A stretch of DNA of 34,418 nt from the NCBI GenBank assembly GCA_964458575.1, contig CAYWMD010000068.1:1-34418 (forward strand), given 5' to 3'. Every line of letters begins with the position of its first letter. The first letter of the stretch is position 1. The stretch comes from CAYWMD01 sp964458575. GTDB taxonomy: Bacteria > Verrucomicrobiota > Verrucomicrobiia > Limisphaerales > JADLHS01. Positions 16,697 to 25,897 of this stretch are shown piece by piece. The position numbers and the translations under genes are program-made. A model generated the notes under the pieces. It was given only the letters and a program-made list of their open reading frames with translations, was not told the origin of the DNA and did not search any database.

Positions 16697-16977
16697 AGGC
16701 GACGAGGCCCGGCGACACCGGACCGTCGGTTTACTATCGGACGGACGGGCCGGGCCTTGAGCGGATAATGCCGAAACGCATCCGCTTCCAGACATGCGGT
16801 CCGCCTGCAGCAATACATTCGCGATCTGAAAACCAGCCCGGGCATCATCCGGTGTCCGGACGACGATGGGGATTTGGTCTTCACTTCCCGGTCCCGTCCC
16901 GGGGTTCATCGGTTTCATCCCCTTGAAGTCCGGCTTGGTCCCAAACCCGGCGCGGCTTTCATCCCGAAGGTCAAGAT

Positions 16978-18405
16978 ATGACCCACAGAGCAAAACTTAT
17001 GAAAACAAACCCTTCACGTATCGGTCAAACCCTGGTGGTCAGGCTCGTTTTGGCGTTGTCGGCCACCCGCCTCGCGGCGGCTACTGTTTCCGTGCCGGAG
17101 GCGTCGCTGGAACTGTCATCAGCCGGCAACCCGTCGGTCAACCGGCTCACCGCGCACAACGCAGCCAACCAGGTTTGGATCATCCAACGCTCAACCAACT
17201 TCGCCGACTGGATCGAAGTTGACGTGTGGAAGATTCACAACGGCAGTTACCACCGCACCTTTCCGATCAGCGCCAACGTCGCCGGGCTTTTCTACCGTGC
17301 CTACTTCGATGCCGCCCGGCAGGACATCGCCAGCACCTTGAACAACGCGCTGCTATTGCCCGCGTCGCCTTTCAACTACGCTTCCCCGCAACTGCCGCCC
17401 CAGTTTTTCACGCCGGTCATCGCGGCGCAGGACAACATGCCGGCCACCAACGTCACCACCGACCTGGGGGCGACGCTGGGCCGCGTCCTCTTCTACGATA
17501 AACGCCTGTCCACAAATCAAACCATCTCCTGTTCCTCCTGCCACCAGCGTGAGCATGGATTCTCTGACCCGCGCCAGTTCAGTGTCGGCTTCAATGGCGG
17601 TCTGACCGGGCGCAATTCCATGGGCTTGAGCAATGCGCGCTGGTATCAGCGCCGCCATTTCTTCTGGGACGAACGCGCGAACACGCTCGAAGACCAGGTG
17701 CTGCAGCCGATTCAAAACGCGGTGGAAATGGGCATGACCCTCGGTGCCCTGACCAACCGTCTGGCGGCCGAGCCCTTTTATGCCGCGCTCTTCGCCAACA
17801 CGTTTGGATCGCCGGAAGTGACCGCCGACCGGATTTCGCGGGCGCTCGCTCAATTCGTGCGCTCAATTGTTTCCGTCCGGTCTAAGTATGACGCCGGTGT
17901 TGCGAGCGGCTTTGCCAACTTCACGCCGCAGGAAAATCTGGGCCGGCAAATCTTCTTTGGTCAGGTGGGCAATCCGCCCGCCACCTGCGCGGCCTGTCAC
18001 GGCACGGACAATTTCGTTCCCGGCGCGGTGCTCAACAACAACGGGCTGGAATTTCCCTTCGTGGACCTGGGCGTGGGCGGCATCACAGGCAACCCGGCGG
18101 ACAACGGCAAGTTCAAAGTCCCGTCGTTGCGCAACCTCGAACTCACCGCGCCCTACATGCACGACGGTCGCTTCGCGACGCTGGAACAGGTCGTGGAATT
18201 CTACAACTCCGGCGTGGTGAACAATCCGAATCTCTCGCCGCCGTTGCGGACTCCCACCGGGCCCGGGCAGCCGCCTGGCGGTCCATTGCGTTTGAACCTG
18301 ACGCCCGACCAGAAAGCCGCGCTCGTGGCGTTCCTCAAAACGCTGACCGATCCGACCCTTGCCACAGACGCGAAGTATTCCGACCCGTTCAATTACGGGA
18401 ACTGA
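16978..18405 (+). CDS. Secreted di-haem cytochrome c peroxidase-family protein with N-terminal beta module
   Basis: 475 residues with an N-terminal signal peptide (hydrophobic run ending LSATRLAAA). Residues 45-110 form a small beta module (VWIIQRSTNFADWIEV ... LFYRAYF) of the type normally found at the C-termini of verrucomicrobial secreted proteins. The catalytic part follows, with two c-type haem motifs, CSSCH at 185-189 and CAACH at 337-341, and the conserved LGRVLFYDKRLS and PSLRNLELTAPYMHDGR segments of the CcpA/MauG family. It would reduce peroxide or oxidise a partner in the periplasm. The ATG at 16978 has AAGGT upstream; the ATG at 16999 is an alternative. The 281 bases between it and cheA must hold divergent promoters, but none is recognisable. 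Confidence 0.88.
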   Translation: MTHRAKLMKTNPSRIGQTLVVRLVLALSATRLAAATVSVPEASLELSSAGNPSVNRLTAHNAANQVWIIQRSTNFADWIEVDVWKIHNGSYHRTFPISANVAGLFYRAYFDAARQDIASTLNNALLLPASPFNYASPQLPPQFFTPVIAAQDNMPATNVTTDLGATLGRVLFYDKRLSTNQTISCSSCHQREHGFSDPRQFSVGFNGGLTGRNSMGLSNARWYQRRHFFWDERANTLEDQVLQPIQNAVEMGMTLGALTNRLAAEPFYAALFANTFGSPEVTADRISRALAQFVRSIVSVRSKYDAGVASGFANFTPQENLGRQIFFGQVGNPPATCAACHGTDNFVPGAVLNNNGLEFPFVDLGVGGITGNPADNGKFKVPSLRNLELTAPYMHDGRFATLEQVVEFYNSGVVNNPNLSPPLRTPTGPGQPPGGPLRLNLTPDQKAALVAFLKTLTDPTLATDAKYSDPFNYGN

Positions 18406-18509
18406 CCTCGCGGAATATCACGGGTCGGATGCGGCGGTGGTTCGCGACCACGGATGAAGTGCGGGTTGGACTTGCGGTGCCGGCGGGGCACTGCAAGATT
18501 CATCCGGTC

Positions 18510-20063
18510 ATGAGCCGAGCTGTCACCACCGTGATGCGTGAGCGGATGTTTCAAGGCATCGTTCCGATGCTTCTGACGGGAATGATTCTCAGCGGTCCGG
18601 CCACGCCGGTGGCTTTGCCGGCGGCCGAACCACCGGCCGCGTCGCTGGCGTTCACGAGCGACGACGCGGTTGTGCTGAAGGCCCGTCGTCTGATGAAAGC
18701 CGGAAAATTTGATGCGGCGGAGACGCTCCTTTCTGCCGAGCATCTCAACGTTACCGAAGCCAACCTCCGCGCCCGCGGCGAACTGATCGAGATCATCCGG
18801 CGCACTCGACACGAATACTCTCTCGACGAAGCGGGCCTCCTCGCCAAGGTGAGGAAATCCGTGCCCGACGCCACAGCGCCGGAAGTTCAGCGTTGGGCCA
18901 GGGAAAGCCGCGCTCGTTACCTCGTGATTGATGGGCGGAAATTTTATTTCCGCCGAGAACCGCAGAACATTTTCCTCTTCAGCGAAGCGGCGAAAAATCG
19001 GCGTGCCGCGGCGGGCAACGCGCCGGAGAAATCCAAATTCAAGCTCACCGACCATCTCGCCGAGGTTGTGGCGGAAGCCGAACGCACCGGCAACATCGAG
19101 GTCCAACCCGTCCGCCATCGCATCACGCACACGCTGACCATTCGTAGCAATGCTCCGGGGCTCCAACCCGGCGCGCTGGTGCGCGTGTGGCTGCCGTTCC
19201 CGCAGGAATATCGCCAGCAACGCGACGTGAAACTCATCAGCGCCTCGCCCGAACCGAAACTCATTGCACCCAACGCCGTTGAAGGCAATCCCGTCACCGG
19301 CGGGGCGCAACGGACGATTTATTTCGAGCAAGTCGTCGCCGATCCCAAGCAGCCGCTCGTGTTTCAGGAGGTCGTGGAGTTCACCTCATTCGCCTACCAC
19401 CCGAAACTCGACGAGGCGCTCGTCCAACCGCTGCCCGCGGACTGGAACGGGGCGTATCTCGGCGAACGACCGCCGCACATCGTCTTCACGCCGGCGATGC
19501 GCAAGAAGGTGAAGGCGATTGTGGGCCGGGAAACCAATGCCCTGGTCCGGGCGCGCAAAATCTTCCGCTGGGTCAGCGCCAACATCCCGTGGAACGCCGA
19601 GGATGAGTATTGCCTCATTCCATCCCTGGCGATCAAAGGCTTCACCGCGCGCCGTGGCGATTGTGGCGTGCAGAACACGGTGTTCATCACCATGTGCCGC
19701 ATCGCCGGCATTCCGGCGCGCTGGCAAAGCGGCTTCGAAACCAAGCCCGAGAAATGGGGCATGCACGACTGGGCGGAGATTTACCTCGCTCAGTGGGGCT
19801 GGCTGCCCGCCGACGCTTCCTACGGCGTGCAGGATGCCAGCGACCCGCGCATCGCTGATTTTTACTGCGGCCACCAGGACAGCTACCGTTGGATTGTGAA
19901 CCTGGACTGGGGCCGCGAGTTGTTTCCGCCCAAGCCCTCCCTGCGCTCCGAGCCGGCGGATTTCCAGCGCGGCGAAGTGGAAGTGGACGGCAGGAATCTT
20001 TATTTCGACCAATGGGATGCAACCACCGAAATCGTCCGCACGCCATTGAGGAAATCAGAGTAA
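18510..20063 (+). CDS. Secreted transglutaminase-like protein
   Basis: About 517 residues with an N-terminal signal segment (MFQGIVPMLLTGMILSG). The C-terminal half has the transglutaminase-like (papain-type) triad: Cys in RRGDCGVQNT, His in GMHDWAEIYL and Asp in PADASYG. The N-terminal half contains a repeat-like helical region and a beta region (VRVWLPFPQEYRQQRDVKLI). Proteins of this type are often periplasmic proteases or peptide-modifying enzymes; the substrate is unknown. ATGs at 18534 and 18546 are also possible starts. It lies 104 bases after the peroxidase gene and converges on the HEAT-repeat gene, with 29 bases between the stops. Confidence 0.82.
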   Translation: MSRAVTTVMRERMFQGIVPMLLTGMILSGPATPVALPAAEPPAASLAFTSDDAVVLKARRLMKAGKFDAAETLLSAEHLNVTEANLRARGELIEIIRRTRHEYSLDEAGLLAKVRKSVPDATAPEVQRWARESRARYLVIDGRKFYFRREPQNIFLFSEAAKNRRAAAGNAPEKSKFKLTDHLAEVVAEAERTGNIEVQPVRHRITHTLTIRSNAPGLQPGALVRVWLPFPQEYRQQRDVKLISASPEPKLIAPNAVEGNPVTGGAQRTIYFEQVVADPKQPLVFQEVVEFTSFAYHPKLDEALVQPLPADWNGAYLGERPPHIVFTPAMRKKVKAIVGRETNALVRARKIFRWVSANIPWNAEDEYCLIPSLAIKGFTARRGDCGVQNTVFITMCRIAGIPARWQSGFETKPEKWGMHDWAEIYLAQWGWLPADASYGVQDASDPRIADFYCGHQDSYRWIVNLDWGRELFPPKPSLRSEPADFQRGEVEVDGRNLYFDQWDATTEIVRTPLRKSE

Positions 20064-20092
20064 TTCCGGCGCGCGTTTCTCGCCGTAACTTG

Positions 20093-21568
20093 CTACTTGC
20101 GAATCTTCGTCAAGGCGTCGGAGGCCAGCTTTGCCACTTCCGGGTTCGGGTCGCTCGAAAGCTTCTCCAGCGGATCCATCGCGGCTTTGGCCTCCGGTCC
20201 GATTTCTCCCAGAACCGCCAACGCCACCGGCAGAGTTTCGGTGTAGTAATAGGATTCGTACTTCGAGCGGTCGAGTGATTCTACCAGCACCGAAACAACC
20301 GTCCCGACCTCACGGTTCTTGCGCCAGTGCGCTTTTGCGCCATAGACGCGAACACTCACGTCGCGATCATGGAGCAAGGCGTCAGGATCCGCGCCGTCGA
20401 GGGGAAATCTCTCGCCCAGTTGGACCAAGAGCCGGGCGGCCTGAATGCGATAGTAATTTTCCTTCGCGCTCAATCCGTCCCGGCACGCGGCGAGGCACTT
20501 GTCGGGAGGAAATCCGAGGTCAGCCATTGCCGGGAGCAGCAACATACGAATGAAAATCCGGCCGGATTTCTCGCAGTAGGACTCCAACAAACCCAGCGCC
20601 GTAGCGCGGTCATGATCCAGAAGATTCATCCGCTGGAACAACGAACCGCTGGCCATGATCACCTGTTCACTTGCTGAAACTCCCTGGCCACCGGTTCCGG
20701 AGAAAGCGGATTTGGTGAAATGGGTCAATTCCTCCTGAAGAACCGGCCAGACCCGGGGCAACACCAGGCTGGAGTCTTTTTGGAGGTCCCAAAGCGCCGC
20801 CGACGCACTTACCAGGACGAGGTTGTTGGTTGAGGTGGACTGGAGCTTCTTTAACGAAGAGACAATTTCGGGCGTGCTGATCCCGAATTGGCCGAGGGTT
20901 TGCGCGGCTTGCTGTTGAACATAAGGTGCGGGGTCCGCGAGCGAAGCCGCGAGTGCGTTGAGTGTCCGCGTCGAGGGCGGTTTTACCCGGCTGAGCGCGA
21001 AGATGATTTGAAGATGTGCTTGGGGCGGCACCCCTTGCTCCAGCAACCCATCCAGTTGCTCACATATCTCCGCATCAACGCCGATGGCGTGCAAAGCCAT
21101 GGAAGTTGAGTTCAAATCCATCGGGTCATTGCCTTTAAGAATCTCAATAAGTTCCGGCGCGGCGGCCTTTCCGGCTGGCCCCAGCATTCGCAAGGCCTGG
21201 CAGGCGACCCAGCGACGCTCCGTCAACTTCTGCGAGTCAGGAAAGTGAGCATAGTATTTGGTCACCGCCGGCCATTTCGTTTTGACCCACAACAAGAACC
21301 GGATCGTCGGGTTGTTTTTTTCCCGCAGCACGCGTCGCAGCGAGGGCACGGCCTCCACTCCCAGCGCCCGAATCCTGAGCATCTGCGGATGCGACCATCG
21401 CTCCGAAAGGCTGACCGCCGACAGCTCGTCGAGCGCCGGATGAATCACGTTGGTAACGCTGTGCTGCAGGTACAACACCGACCCCACCAGTGCGAGGGCA
21501 AACAACAGCGCCAGCATCCACCAGCGAAATTGCCGGCGGTGTTCGGGTTTCGGTTCGCTCTCGGGCAT
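20093..21568 (-). CDS. Membrane-anchored HEAT-repeat protein
   Basis: 491 residues. A short charged N-terminus is followed by one transmembrane helix (WWMLALLFALALVGSVLYL), and the rest consists of HEAT-like helical repeats, for example MLGPAGKAAAPELIEILKG, LAASLADPAPYVQQQAAQTL and EIGPEAKAAMDPLEKLSSDP. Such repeats usually mediate protein binding, and no catalytic motif was seen. The orientation suggests the repeats lie in the periplasm, but this is inferred. It lies 96 bases downstream of the enolase-superfamily gene on the same strand. Confidence 0.78.
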   Translation of the reverse strand: MPESEPKPEHRRQFRWWMLALLFALALVGSVLYLQHSVTNVIHPALDELSAVSLSERWSHPQMLRIRALGVEAVPSLRRVLREKNNPTIRFLLWVKTKWPAVTKYYAHFPDSQKLTERRWVACQALRMLGPAGKAAAPELIEILKGNDPMDLNSTSMALHAIGVDAEICEQLDGLLEQGVPPQAHLQIIFALSRVKPPSTRTLNALAASLADPAPYVQQQAAQTLGQFGISTPEIVSSLKKLQSTSTNNLVLVSASAALWDLQKDSSLVLPRVWPVLQEELTHFTKSAFSGTGGQGVSASEQVIMASGSLFQRMNLLDHDRATALGLLESYCEKSGRIFIRMLLLPAMADLGFPPDKCLAACRDGLSAKENYYRIQAARLLVQLGERFPLDGADPDALLHDRDVSVRVYGAKAHWRKNREVGTVVSVLVESLDRSKYESYYYTETLPVALAVLGEIGPEAKAAMDPLEKLSSDPNPEVAKLASDALTKIRK

Positions 21569-21664
21569 GGCGACGTCTGTCTTAACAGGCGGGCAATTGA
21601 AGCGCGAGCAAGTTTCGCCCTTGTCGAGTTTTTGATAACCGGTCGGATCGCCGCCGCCGCGGGT

Positions 21665-22849
21665 TCAGTCCAGCGGCAGCCGGCGGAATTTTCCCGGCGC
21701 TTTCGGATCGTGATAGTGATTGTAGGGGCCTTCCTTCAAGAACCGCTCGTGGCAGCGCTTCAGAGCTTTGCGCGATAGCGTGATGCCCAGGCCGGGAGCT
21801 TCGGGCACGGGCAGCAAATTGTTCTTCGGCTTGAACGGGCCTTCCTCAATCACGTCGTCAATCTGCCAACGGAACAAGGACTGGCTCGGTTCGTGAATCC
21901 AATGCGTCGCGGCAACCACGTGCAGGTAGGCCGCGCTGCCAATGCCCGTCTCGCCGCTGTAACACCAGAACCCCACGCCCATCGCCTCGCATGCGGCGAT
22001 GAATTTCAACGTGCGCGCAATCCCACCCAGCACGGTGAAATTGATGACGAACGTGTCCGGCGCGCCCAGCGCCACCGCGCGTTTGAGGTCGGGATTGTGC
22101 GTCGAAAACGGAATCGCGCTGTGCTGGCGGAGTTTGGCCATCTCCTCGAACGTGGCCACCGGGTCTTCGTAATTGCGGATGTTGCACGGTTCGATCTCGC
22201 GCAAAATGCGTCGGGCCGTGCTGAGCGACCACGCCATGTTCGCATCCAGCCGCAGCATCGCGTCGTTACCGATGGCTTGGCGGATTTCTTTGACCGCTGC
22301 GATTTCCAGTTCGGGATCGCCGGTGGCCATTTTTCCCTCGAAATACTTCGAGCCGTGTTCTTCGCGCATGCGGGCGCAATACGCGGCCACGGCCTTCGGG
22401 GTGTGCTCACCGCCGATGCGCCCGGTCTTCTCCCGGAAAGCGAAGTATTCGGTGAACGCAATCTGCTTCCGCACCGCGCCGCCGAGCAGTTGATACAGTG
22501 GTTGCTTCCACAACTTGCCTTTCAAATCCCACAGCGCCATCTCGATTCCGCCCCAGCATTTCACGACGGAGGAGTCGTCCGTGTTCTGCACCACGCGCGC
22601 TTCCGGGATGCAAACCTCCTCGCACGCGGCCCGATCCAGCGCATCAAACCCTTTCAGCCTCGGCGCGAGCACTTCGTTGATCACCGCGGCACAATCCCAC
22701 GACGGCGATTCGCCCAGGCCGGTCAAGCCCGCGTCCGTCTCAACCTCCACGACAACTTTCGAGGTCCCGGGATAAAGTCCGGGCGACCAATGGTAAGGCG
22801 TCTCCAGCGGAATGTTGACGGGCGTGGCGCGGATGGCGGTGATTTTCAT
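21665..22849 (-). CDS. Enolase-superfamily (mandelate racemase/muconate lactonizing) protein
   Basis: 394 residues. The N-terminal capping domain and the barrel (GGIEMALWDLKGKLWKQPLYQLLGG) are clear. Metal ligands are D202 (LRLDANMAW), E228 (NYEDPV) and probably N252 in FSTHNPDL, which resembles the glucarate dehydratase subgroup. The usual catalytic bases are hard to find: the last barrel strands read GFWCYSGETGIG without the His expected of glucarate dehydratases, and K173 (EGK) is the only candidate near the second strand. It is probably a sugar-acid dehydratase or an epimerase of unknown substrate. It is transcribed divergently from etfA, 83 bases away, so a shared regulatory region is possible. 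Confidence 0.85.
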   Translation of the reverse strand: MKITAIRATPVNIPLETPYHWSPGLYPGTSKVVVEVETDAGLTGLGESPSWDCAAVINEVLAPRLKGFDALDRAACEEVCIPEARVVQNTDDSSVVKCWGGIEMALWDLKGKLWKQPLYQLLGGAVRKQIAFTEYFAFREKTGRIGGEHTPKAVAAYCARMREEHGSKYFEGKMATGDPELEIAAVKEIRQAIGNDAMLRLDANMAWSLSTARRILREIEPCNIRNYEDPVATFEEMAKLRQHSAIPFSTHNPDLKRAVALGAPDTFVINFTVLGGIARTLKFIAACEAMGVGFWCYSGETGIGSAAYLHVVAATHWIHEPSQSLFRWQIDDVIEEGPFKPKNNLLPVPEAPGLGITLSRKALKRCHERFLKEGPYNHYHDPKAPGKFRRLPLD

Positions 22850-22932
22850 GCGGGTCGAGCATAGTCAGGTGCGCTGCGCGGGAAAGCGGAAAAGTTTGCG
22901 ACGCAGGAGTGACCGCGGCTAGAGTCAACCCC

Positions 22933-23940
22933 ATGCCCGACCTCAACGAACTCGTCCAGACTTTTGCCGACCTGGATGCGCGCGGCCAGTGGAATACCCA
23001 TTCGCTGGAACTGTTAAGCGATGCACGAATGTTGGCTGGCCGTTGGAACGGATTCGTTGGTGCGTGGGTGCTCACAGCCGCGGCGCATCCCGTGCTTGAT
23101 TTCAGTGAATTGGCCGCGCATGGCTGCCGTCGGGTCCGGCATCTCAAGAATGAGCGCTTCACGCATTGGGCCTCCGAAGCTGTGGCGGCGGCGCTCGTGG
23201 CACACTATTCGCCGGGGGTGCGCTTGATTCTTTTGCCCGGCACCGCGCGGGGCGAGGAGGTGGCCGCGCTTGCGGCTCATCAGCTGCAAACGGTCTGGAT
23301 TCCTGATGCGCTTACGTTGGCGGTGACGCGGGCCGGTTCACTCGACATCACCGCTGTCCAACCGGGTGGCAAGCTTTGGCGCAACGTCAAACCTGCCGGC
23401 GACCGTCCCGTCGTGGTCACCATGCGCGCAGGTGTGGCGGAAGCGCGGCGTGAAAGACCGGGTGACATTGAAGTGCTCGAAGTGGAAGTTGATCTTGCTC
23501 ATATTCCAACGCTTACCGCCGTGGAGCGATTCATTCCCGCCGATCCCAGGACCGTGGACATTACCTTTGCCAACCGGATCGTTTCTGCCGGACGGGGGGC
23601 TGGTGGTCCGGAGGGGGTCAGACTGGTGGAGCAATTCGCCGACGCACTGCATGCGTCGCTCGGCGCTTCGCGCATGGTCGTTGATCTGGGCTGGGCGCCG
23701 CCGCAACGGCAGGTGGGCCAGACGGGCAAAACGGTGAAACCTGATCTCTACGTGGCGTGCGGGATTTCCGGCGCCACGCATCATCTCGCCGGCATGCGTG
23801 ACAGCAAACACATTGTCGCCATCAATTCCGATGCCGCCGCGCCTATCCATGAGGTCGCGCATCTGAAGTTGCCGGGCGACTTGCGGCAAGTAATTCCCGC
23901 CATCGTCGGAAAACTAAAGGGGCGTTCTAAGAAAGCATGA
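22933..23940 (+). CDS. etfA: Electron transfer flavoprotein subunit alpha
   Basis: 335 residues, normal for EtfA. The C-terminal FAD domain is unmistakable: AGRGAGGPEGVRLVEQFADAL, SRMVVDLGW, VGQTGKTVKPDLYVACGISG (261-280), HHLAGM and IVAINSDAAAPIHE. The N-terminal half is more divergent. EtfAB takes electrons from dehydrogenases and hands them to a quinone reductase. The ATG at 22933 was chosen; an in-frame GTG at 22909 is also possible. Its stop overlaps the next start as ATGA, so it is co-translated with the membrane Fe-S protein. The beta subunit is unusually far away, at 28451. Confidence 0.93.
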   Translation: MPDLNELVQTFADLDARGQWNTHSLELLSDARMLAGRWNGFVGAWVLTAAAHPVLDFSELAAHGCRRVRHLKNERFTHWASEAVAAALVAHYSPGVRLILLPGTARGEEVAALAAHQLQTVWIPDALTLAVTRAGSLDITAVQPGGKLWRNVKPAGDRPVVVTMRAGVAEARRERPGDIEVLEVEVDLAHIPTLTAVERFIPADPRTVDITFANRIVSAGRGAGGPEGVRLVEQFADALHASLGASRMVVDLGWAPPQRQVGQTGKTVKPDLYVACGISGATHHLAGMRDSKHIVAINSDAAAPIHEVAHLKLPGDLRQVIPAIVGKLKGRSKKA

Positions 23941-25880
23941 CGCCGCAACGCGAAATTCTTTGGAATATCCCGCCCGCTGTCATGGGTGTGGTGTATGTGC
24001 TTTCGGCGCTGTGTGCCGCGTGGATCGTTTTCTGGTTCGCGCGGCGTTCGCAGTTGTGGAAACGCGGCGCTGTCGTCGCAAGCCAGTTGAGTTGGCGGGA
24101 CGGGCTGAAACGCCTGGCTGAATACCTCGCCACCCATCGTAAAGTGCGGCGTGACCCGTATGCGGGCCTGATGCACGCTCTGATTTTCTGGGGCTTCGTC
24201 ATTCTGCTCATCGCCACGACGTTGGTGGGCATCCAACATCATGGCCACATGGTGTTCCTTACGGGCACGACGTATTTGGTCTTCAAATTCATCTCCAACC
24301 TGGGCGGCGTGGCGTTCTGCGTCGGGTTGGGCATGGCGCTGTGGCGGCGGCGTTCGGAGCAGGCCCACGGACGGTTGCAACCGAATCCCGCCATCACCAG
24401 GTTGCTCGTTGGAATGTTGGCGCTCGGCATCGGTGGATTCCTGCTCGAAGCGGCGCGCATCGCAAAAGACTTTCCCCCGTTCGAGACGTGGAGCTTTGTC
24501 GGTTACGCCACGGCCAAAGTCATGGCGGCGGTCGGGCTGAGTGGCGAGCGGGTTGTGCCGGTTCATCGGGCGCTGTGGATTCTTCACGCGGCGATGGCGA
24601 TTGGATTTTTCATTCTCGTTCCCATCTCGCTGCTCAAACACATCTTCCTCGCTTCCTACAGCGTGGCGCGACCCGTCGGCATGCCCGGCATCGCCACCGC
24701 GCCACCCGCGCCGGTCATCACGGGCGTTGACCTCGCGCACTTTCGCCGGGTGGATTTGATTCAAGCCGACGCCTGTCTCACGTGTGGCCGTTGCAACGAG
24801 GTCTGTCCCGCCGAGGCTGCGGGCAAACCGCTCCATCCGCGTTCGGTCGTGCTCGGTTTGCGCGAGCATCTCGATAAGCCGAACGTTGCGTTGCCGTTGC
24901 AAATCGCCGACGACATGCTCTGGTCCTGCACTTCCTGCCACGCCTGCGACGACGCCTGCCCGATCAACATCAATATCCTCGACAAAATTGTCACGATGCG
25001 GCGCGGACGGGTGGCCGAAGGCGAAGTGCCGGACACCGCGGCGGCGGCGCTCGAAGCCACGGCGCAAAAGTTTAATCCTTTCGGCCAACCCAACTCGACG
25101 CGCATGGATTGGGCGGCGGGATTGAATGTGCCCGTCGCCAAGGACGGGGAGGCGGTCGAGTTGCTCTACTGGGTGGGTTGCGCGGGTGCGTTCGATCCGG
25201 CAGGACGCGAGGTGACGAAGGCCGTCGTCAAGATTCTGAATCACCTGAAGATCAACTATCGTGTCCTCGGCCCCAACGAACGTTGCACGGGCGACCCGGC
25301 GCGGCGAATGGGCGAAGAAGGATTGTGGCACACGCTTGCGAAAGAGAACCAGGCCAAGTTTGCCGCGCACCAGGTGAAAACAATCCTGACGCACTGTCCG
25401 CATTGCATGAACGCCTTCCGCAACGAGTATCCGGCGGTCGGCCCGATGCCGCAGGTGATGCATCACAGCCAATGGCTGCAAGACCGGATGAGCGACGGCA
25501 CGCTGAAGCTGCGCAACGGCGCGGAGAAAATCACCTACCACGATCCGTGTTACCTCGCCCGCGCCAACCGCGAAACCCGGTCGCCGCGCGCGGTGCTGGA
25601 TGGAATCTTCGCGGGCAAACGCGTCGAAATGGAGCAGCACGGGGAAAAGACTTCCTGCTGTGGCGGTGGGGGCGGCCAAATTTGGCTCGACGTTCGGGGC
25701 AAGACCCGCGTCGAAAACCTCCGCGCGTCGCAGGTGGCGGGCACGGGCGCGCAGACGGTGGCGACGGGTTGTCCGTTCTGCCGCGTAATGCTGGAAGCGG
25801 GTCGCACGTCATTGCCAGCGGGGCTGGGGCAGTGGCGGGTGAAAGACATTGCGGAGTTGGTGGTGGAAAACTTGGCGTAA
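23937..25880 (+). CDS. Membrane (Fe-S) cytochrome b protein, DgcB/EMO-like ETF:quinone oxidoreductase
   Basis: 647 residues. About five transmembrane helices lie in the first 240 (around 14-34, 78-98, 112-135, 155-172 and 212-234) with several His residues (H80, H101, H102, H210, H217) fitting a NarI-like cytochrome b. Two [4Fe-4S] motifs of form C-x2-C-x2-C-x3-C-P follow at 280-290 and 331-341, then two CCG-type domains (LTHCPHCMNAF and TSCCGGGGGQ) as in HdrD/GlpC. This architecture, next to etfA, matches membrane ETF:menaquinone oxidoreductases and the DgcB group. It probably moves electrons from reduced ETF into the quinone pool. The assignment comes from family knowledge and context. Confidence 0.88.
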   Translation: MTPQREILWNIPPAVMGVVYVLSALCAAWIVFWFARRSQLWKRGAVVASQLSWRDGLKRLAEYLATHRKVRRDPYAGLMHALIFWGFVILLIATTLVGIQHHGHMVFLTGTTYLVFKFISNLGGVAFCVGLGMALWRRRSEQAHGRLQPNPAITRLLVGMLALGIGGFLLEAARIAKDFPPFETWSFVGYATAKVMAAVGLSGERVVPVHRALWILHAAMAIGFFILVPISLLKHIFLASYSVARPVGMPGIATAPPAPVITGVDLAHFRRVDLIQADACLTCGRCNEVCPAEAAGKPLHPRSVVLGLREHLDKPNVALPLQIADDMLWSCTSCHACDDACPININILDKIVTMRRGRVAEGEVPDTAAAALEATAQKFNPFGQPNSTRMDWAAGLNVPVAKDGEAVELLYWVGCAGAFDPAGREVTKAVVKILNHLKINYRVLGPNERCTGDPARRMGEEGLWHTLAKENQAKFAAHQVKTILTHCPHCMNAFRNEYPAVGPMPQVMHHSQWLQDRMSDGTLKLRNGAEKITYHDPCYLARANRETRSPRAVLDGIFAGKRVEMEQHGEKTSCCGGGGGQIWLDVRGKTRVENLRASQVAGTGAQTVATGCPFCRVMLEAGRTSLPAGLGQWRVKDIAELVVENLA

Positions 25881-25897
25881 ACCAGATGTCTCCCACT

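Noticed and set aside
16697..16977. Possible promoters or a small gene between cheA and the peroxidase gene
   Set aside because: I looked for -35/-10 pairs and for short genes and found nothing convincing; a TTGAGC...GATAAT arrangement near 16757 has far too short a spacer.
23781..25679. A 632-codon open frame on the minus strand
   Set aside because: It is antisense to the end of etfA and to the membrane Fe-S protein, both with unmistakable motifs. The translation has long runs of charged residues and no domain pattern.
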